A stretch of DNA of 64,000 nucleotides from assembly GCA_023428695.1 (NCBI GenBank), contig JAEYWY010000033.1, positions 62,001 through 126,000 on the forward strand, given 5' to 3'. The stretch is from Bacteroidota bacterium. GTDB lineage: Bacteria; Bacteroidota; Bacteroidia; Cytophagales; Cyclobacteriaceae. The position numbers and the translations under genes were made by a program. Position 1 is the first letter of the stretch, and each line of letters starts with the position of its first letter. The notes below the pieces were generated by a model. That model was not told where the DNA came from, did not search any database, and saw nothing but the letters and a program-made list of their open reading frames with translations. Of the stretch, positions 63,359 to 64,000 are shown piece by piece.

Positions 63359-63961
63359 CTAGTGCATGCGATCGCCACGAATTTCCATATTCCGGAGGAT
63401 TTCCGCCTCCTGTTCGAGAAGTTCGCGCCAGCGGGACATAACATCTTCCTCCGGAAGGAAACGCTTCGCCAGGTTAAGAAACGTTTTGTAATGTCCCGCC
63501 TCGGAAACCATTAACTCATAATAGAATAAAGACAGCGCCTCGTCTGGAATATTTTTCCAGAGGATTTTGAAACGCTCACAACTTCGGGCTTCGATCAAAG
63601 CATTAAGCAGCAGGCGTTCAACCAGTTGCTGAACTCTGCTCCCACCTTTTTTAATTGCGGATTGCATCTTCTCAACGTATTCATCCTTGCGTTGTCGTTT
63701 AAGCGTAAAACCGCGTTTTTTGAGTTCGTCGAGCACACGTTCAAAATGACTCCATTCTTCAGCAACGATAGGCGTAAGCTCGGCAACGATGGATTCCATT
63801 TCAGGATAGTTGACGATAAGCGAAATGCATGACGATGCAGCCTTTTGCTCACAATAGGCATGATCAACCAGGATGTCTTCGATATTCTTTTCTGCTATGT
63901 TAACCCACCGCGGATCCGTAGGCAGTTCAAGACCAAGCGTGAATTTATCCTTCGCTTCCAT
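63359..63961 (-). CDS. miaE: tRNA-(ms2io6A)-hydroxylase
   Basis: Non-haem diiron enzyme that hydroxylates the isopentenyl group of 2-methylthio-N6-isopentenyladenosine at tRNA position 37. The N-terminus LGLELPTDPRWVNIAEKNIEDILVDHAYCEQKAAS is diagnostic, and the two iron-binding E-x-x-H pairs are seen in EEWSHFERVL and SEAGHYKTFL, with Glu in LIEARSCERF. The start MEAKDKF was chosen, 40 bases inside the window; an ATG 12 codons upstream is also possible. 200 residues fit the family. Confidence 0.93.
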   Translation of the reverse strand: MEAKDKFTLGLELPTDPRWVNIAEKNIEDILVDHAYCEQKAASSCISLIVNYPEMESIVAELTPIVAEEWSHFERVLDELKKRGFTLKRQRKDEYVEKMQSAIKKGGSRVQQLVERLLLNALIEARSCERFKILWKNIPDEALSLFYYELMVSEAGHYKTFLNLAKRFLPEEDVMSRWRELLEQEAEILRNMEIRGDRMH

Positions 63962-64000
63962 ATCAATCGTAAAAAGACCAGTCAAAACCGAAGTCAAACG

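Overview
The window looks like part of a chromosome from a member of the Bacteroidota, most likely a gliding, pigment-forming relative of the Cytophagales. The evidence is a T9SS/gliding-type C-terminal sorting domain at the left edge, promoter elements of the Bacteroidota type (TAnnTTTG), weak Shine-Dalgarno sequences, signal peptides ending in AQ, and a complete-looking aryl-polyene/flexirubin pigment locus with a Flavobacterium-like tyrosine ammonia-lyase. No rRNA, tRNA, CRISPR array, prophage or insertion sequence was seen.

Layout. (1) 0-15 kb is mixed housekeeping: the end of a secreted T9SS protein, a GH20 hexosaminidase lipoprotein, a GT-C-like membrane protein, a YhdH-type oxidoreductase, an acyltransferase-3 protein, a ClC transporter with CBS domains, then a leftward group for alpha-glucan use (glycogen debranching enzyme, GH63 glucosidase, glucose-dehydrogenase-like SDR) and msrB. 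(2) 15-35.6 kb is a nitrate/nitrite assimilation island. The leftward operon holds an outer-membrane porin, NrtABCD-type ABC transporter, a large molybdopterin nitrate reductase fused to an FAD reductase, and a rubredoxin/NirA-like fusion. To its right are a NarX-like sensor kinase and NarL-like regulator, nirBD, and divergent cobA (siroheme) with a DUF4202 gene. Clusters of the palindrome TACGTA lie exactly before the three promoter regions of this island, which suggests a NarL-like regulon. (3) 35.6-59.5 kb is one nearly gap-free leftward cluster of about 25 genes for an aryl polyene (flexirubin-like) pigment: tyrosine ammonia-lyase makes the starter, a PaaK-like ligase probably activates it, two ACPs, three active-looking ketosynthases, one chain-length-factor-like and one half-size ketosynthase, a ketoreductase, and two dehydratase-like hotdog proteins with complementary active-site losses extend it. 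Acyltransferases, methyltransferases, a CrtI-like oxidoreductase, a C45 hydrolase, LolA, lipoproteins and an MMPL exporter finish and place it. (4) 59.6-64 kb holds MerC and OsmC proteins, an ABC transporter with a histidine-rich loop that may belong to metal (zinc?) homeostasis, and miaE.

Most interesting points: the TACGTA operator set with a phased array and leader hairpin in front of the nitrate operon; the rubredoxin fusion; the one-base break in an A11 tract that splits a GT2-DUF2062 protein; the trifunctional MMPL-acyltransferase-methyltransferase; the complementary dehydratase pair; and the histidine-rich ABC permease. All family calls come from reading motifs by eye; no database search was run.
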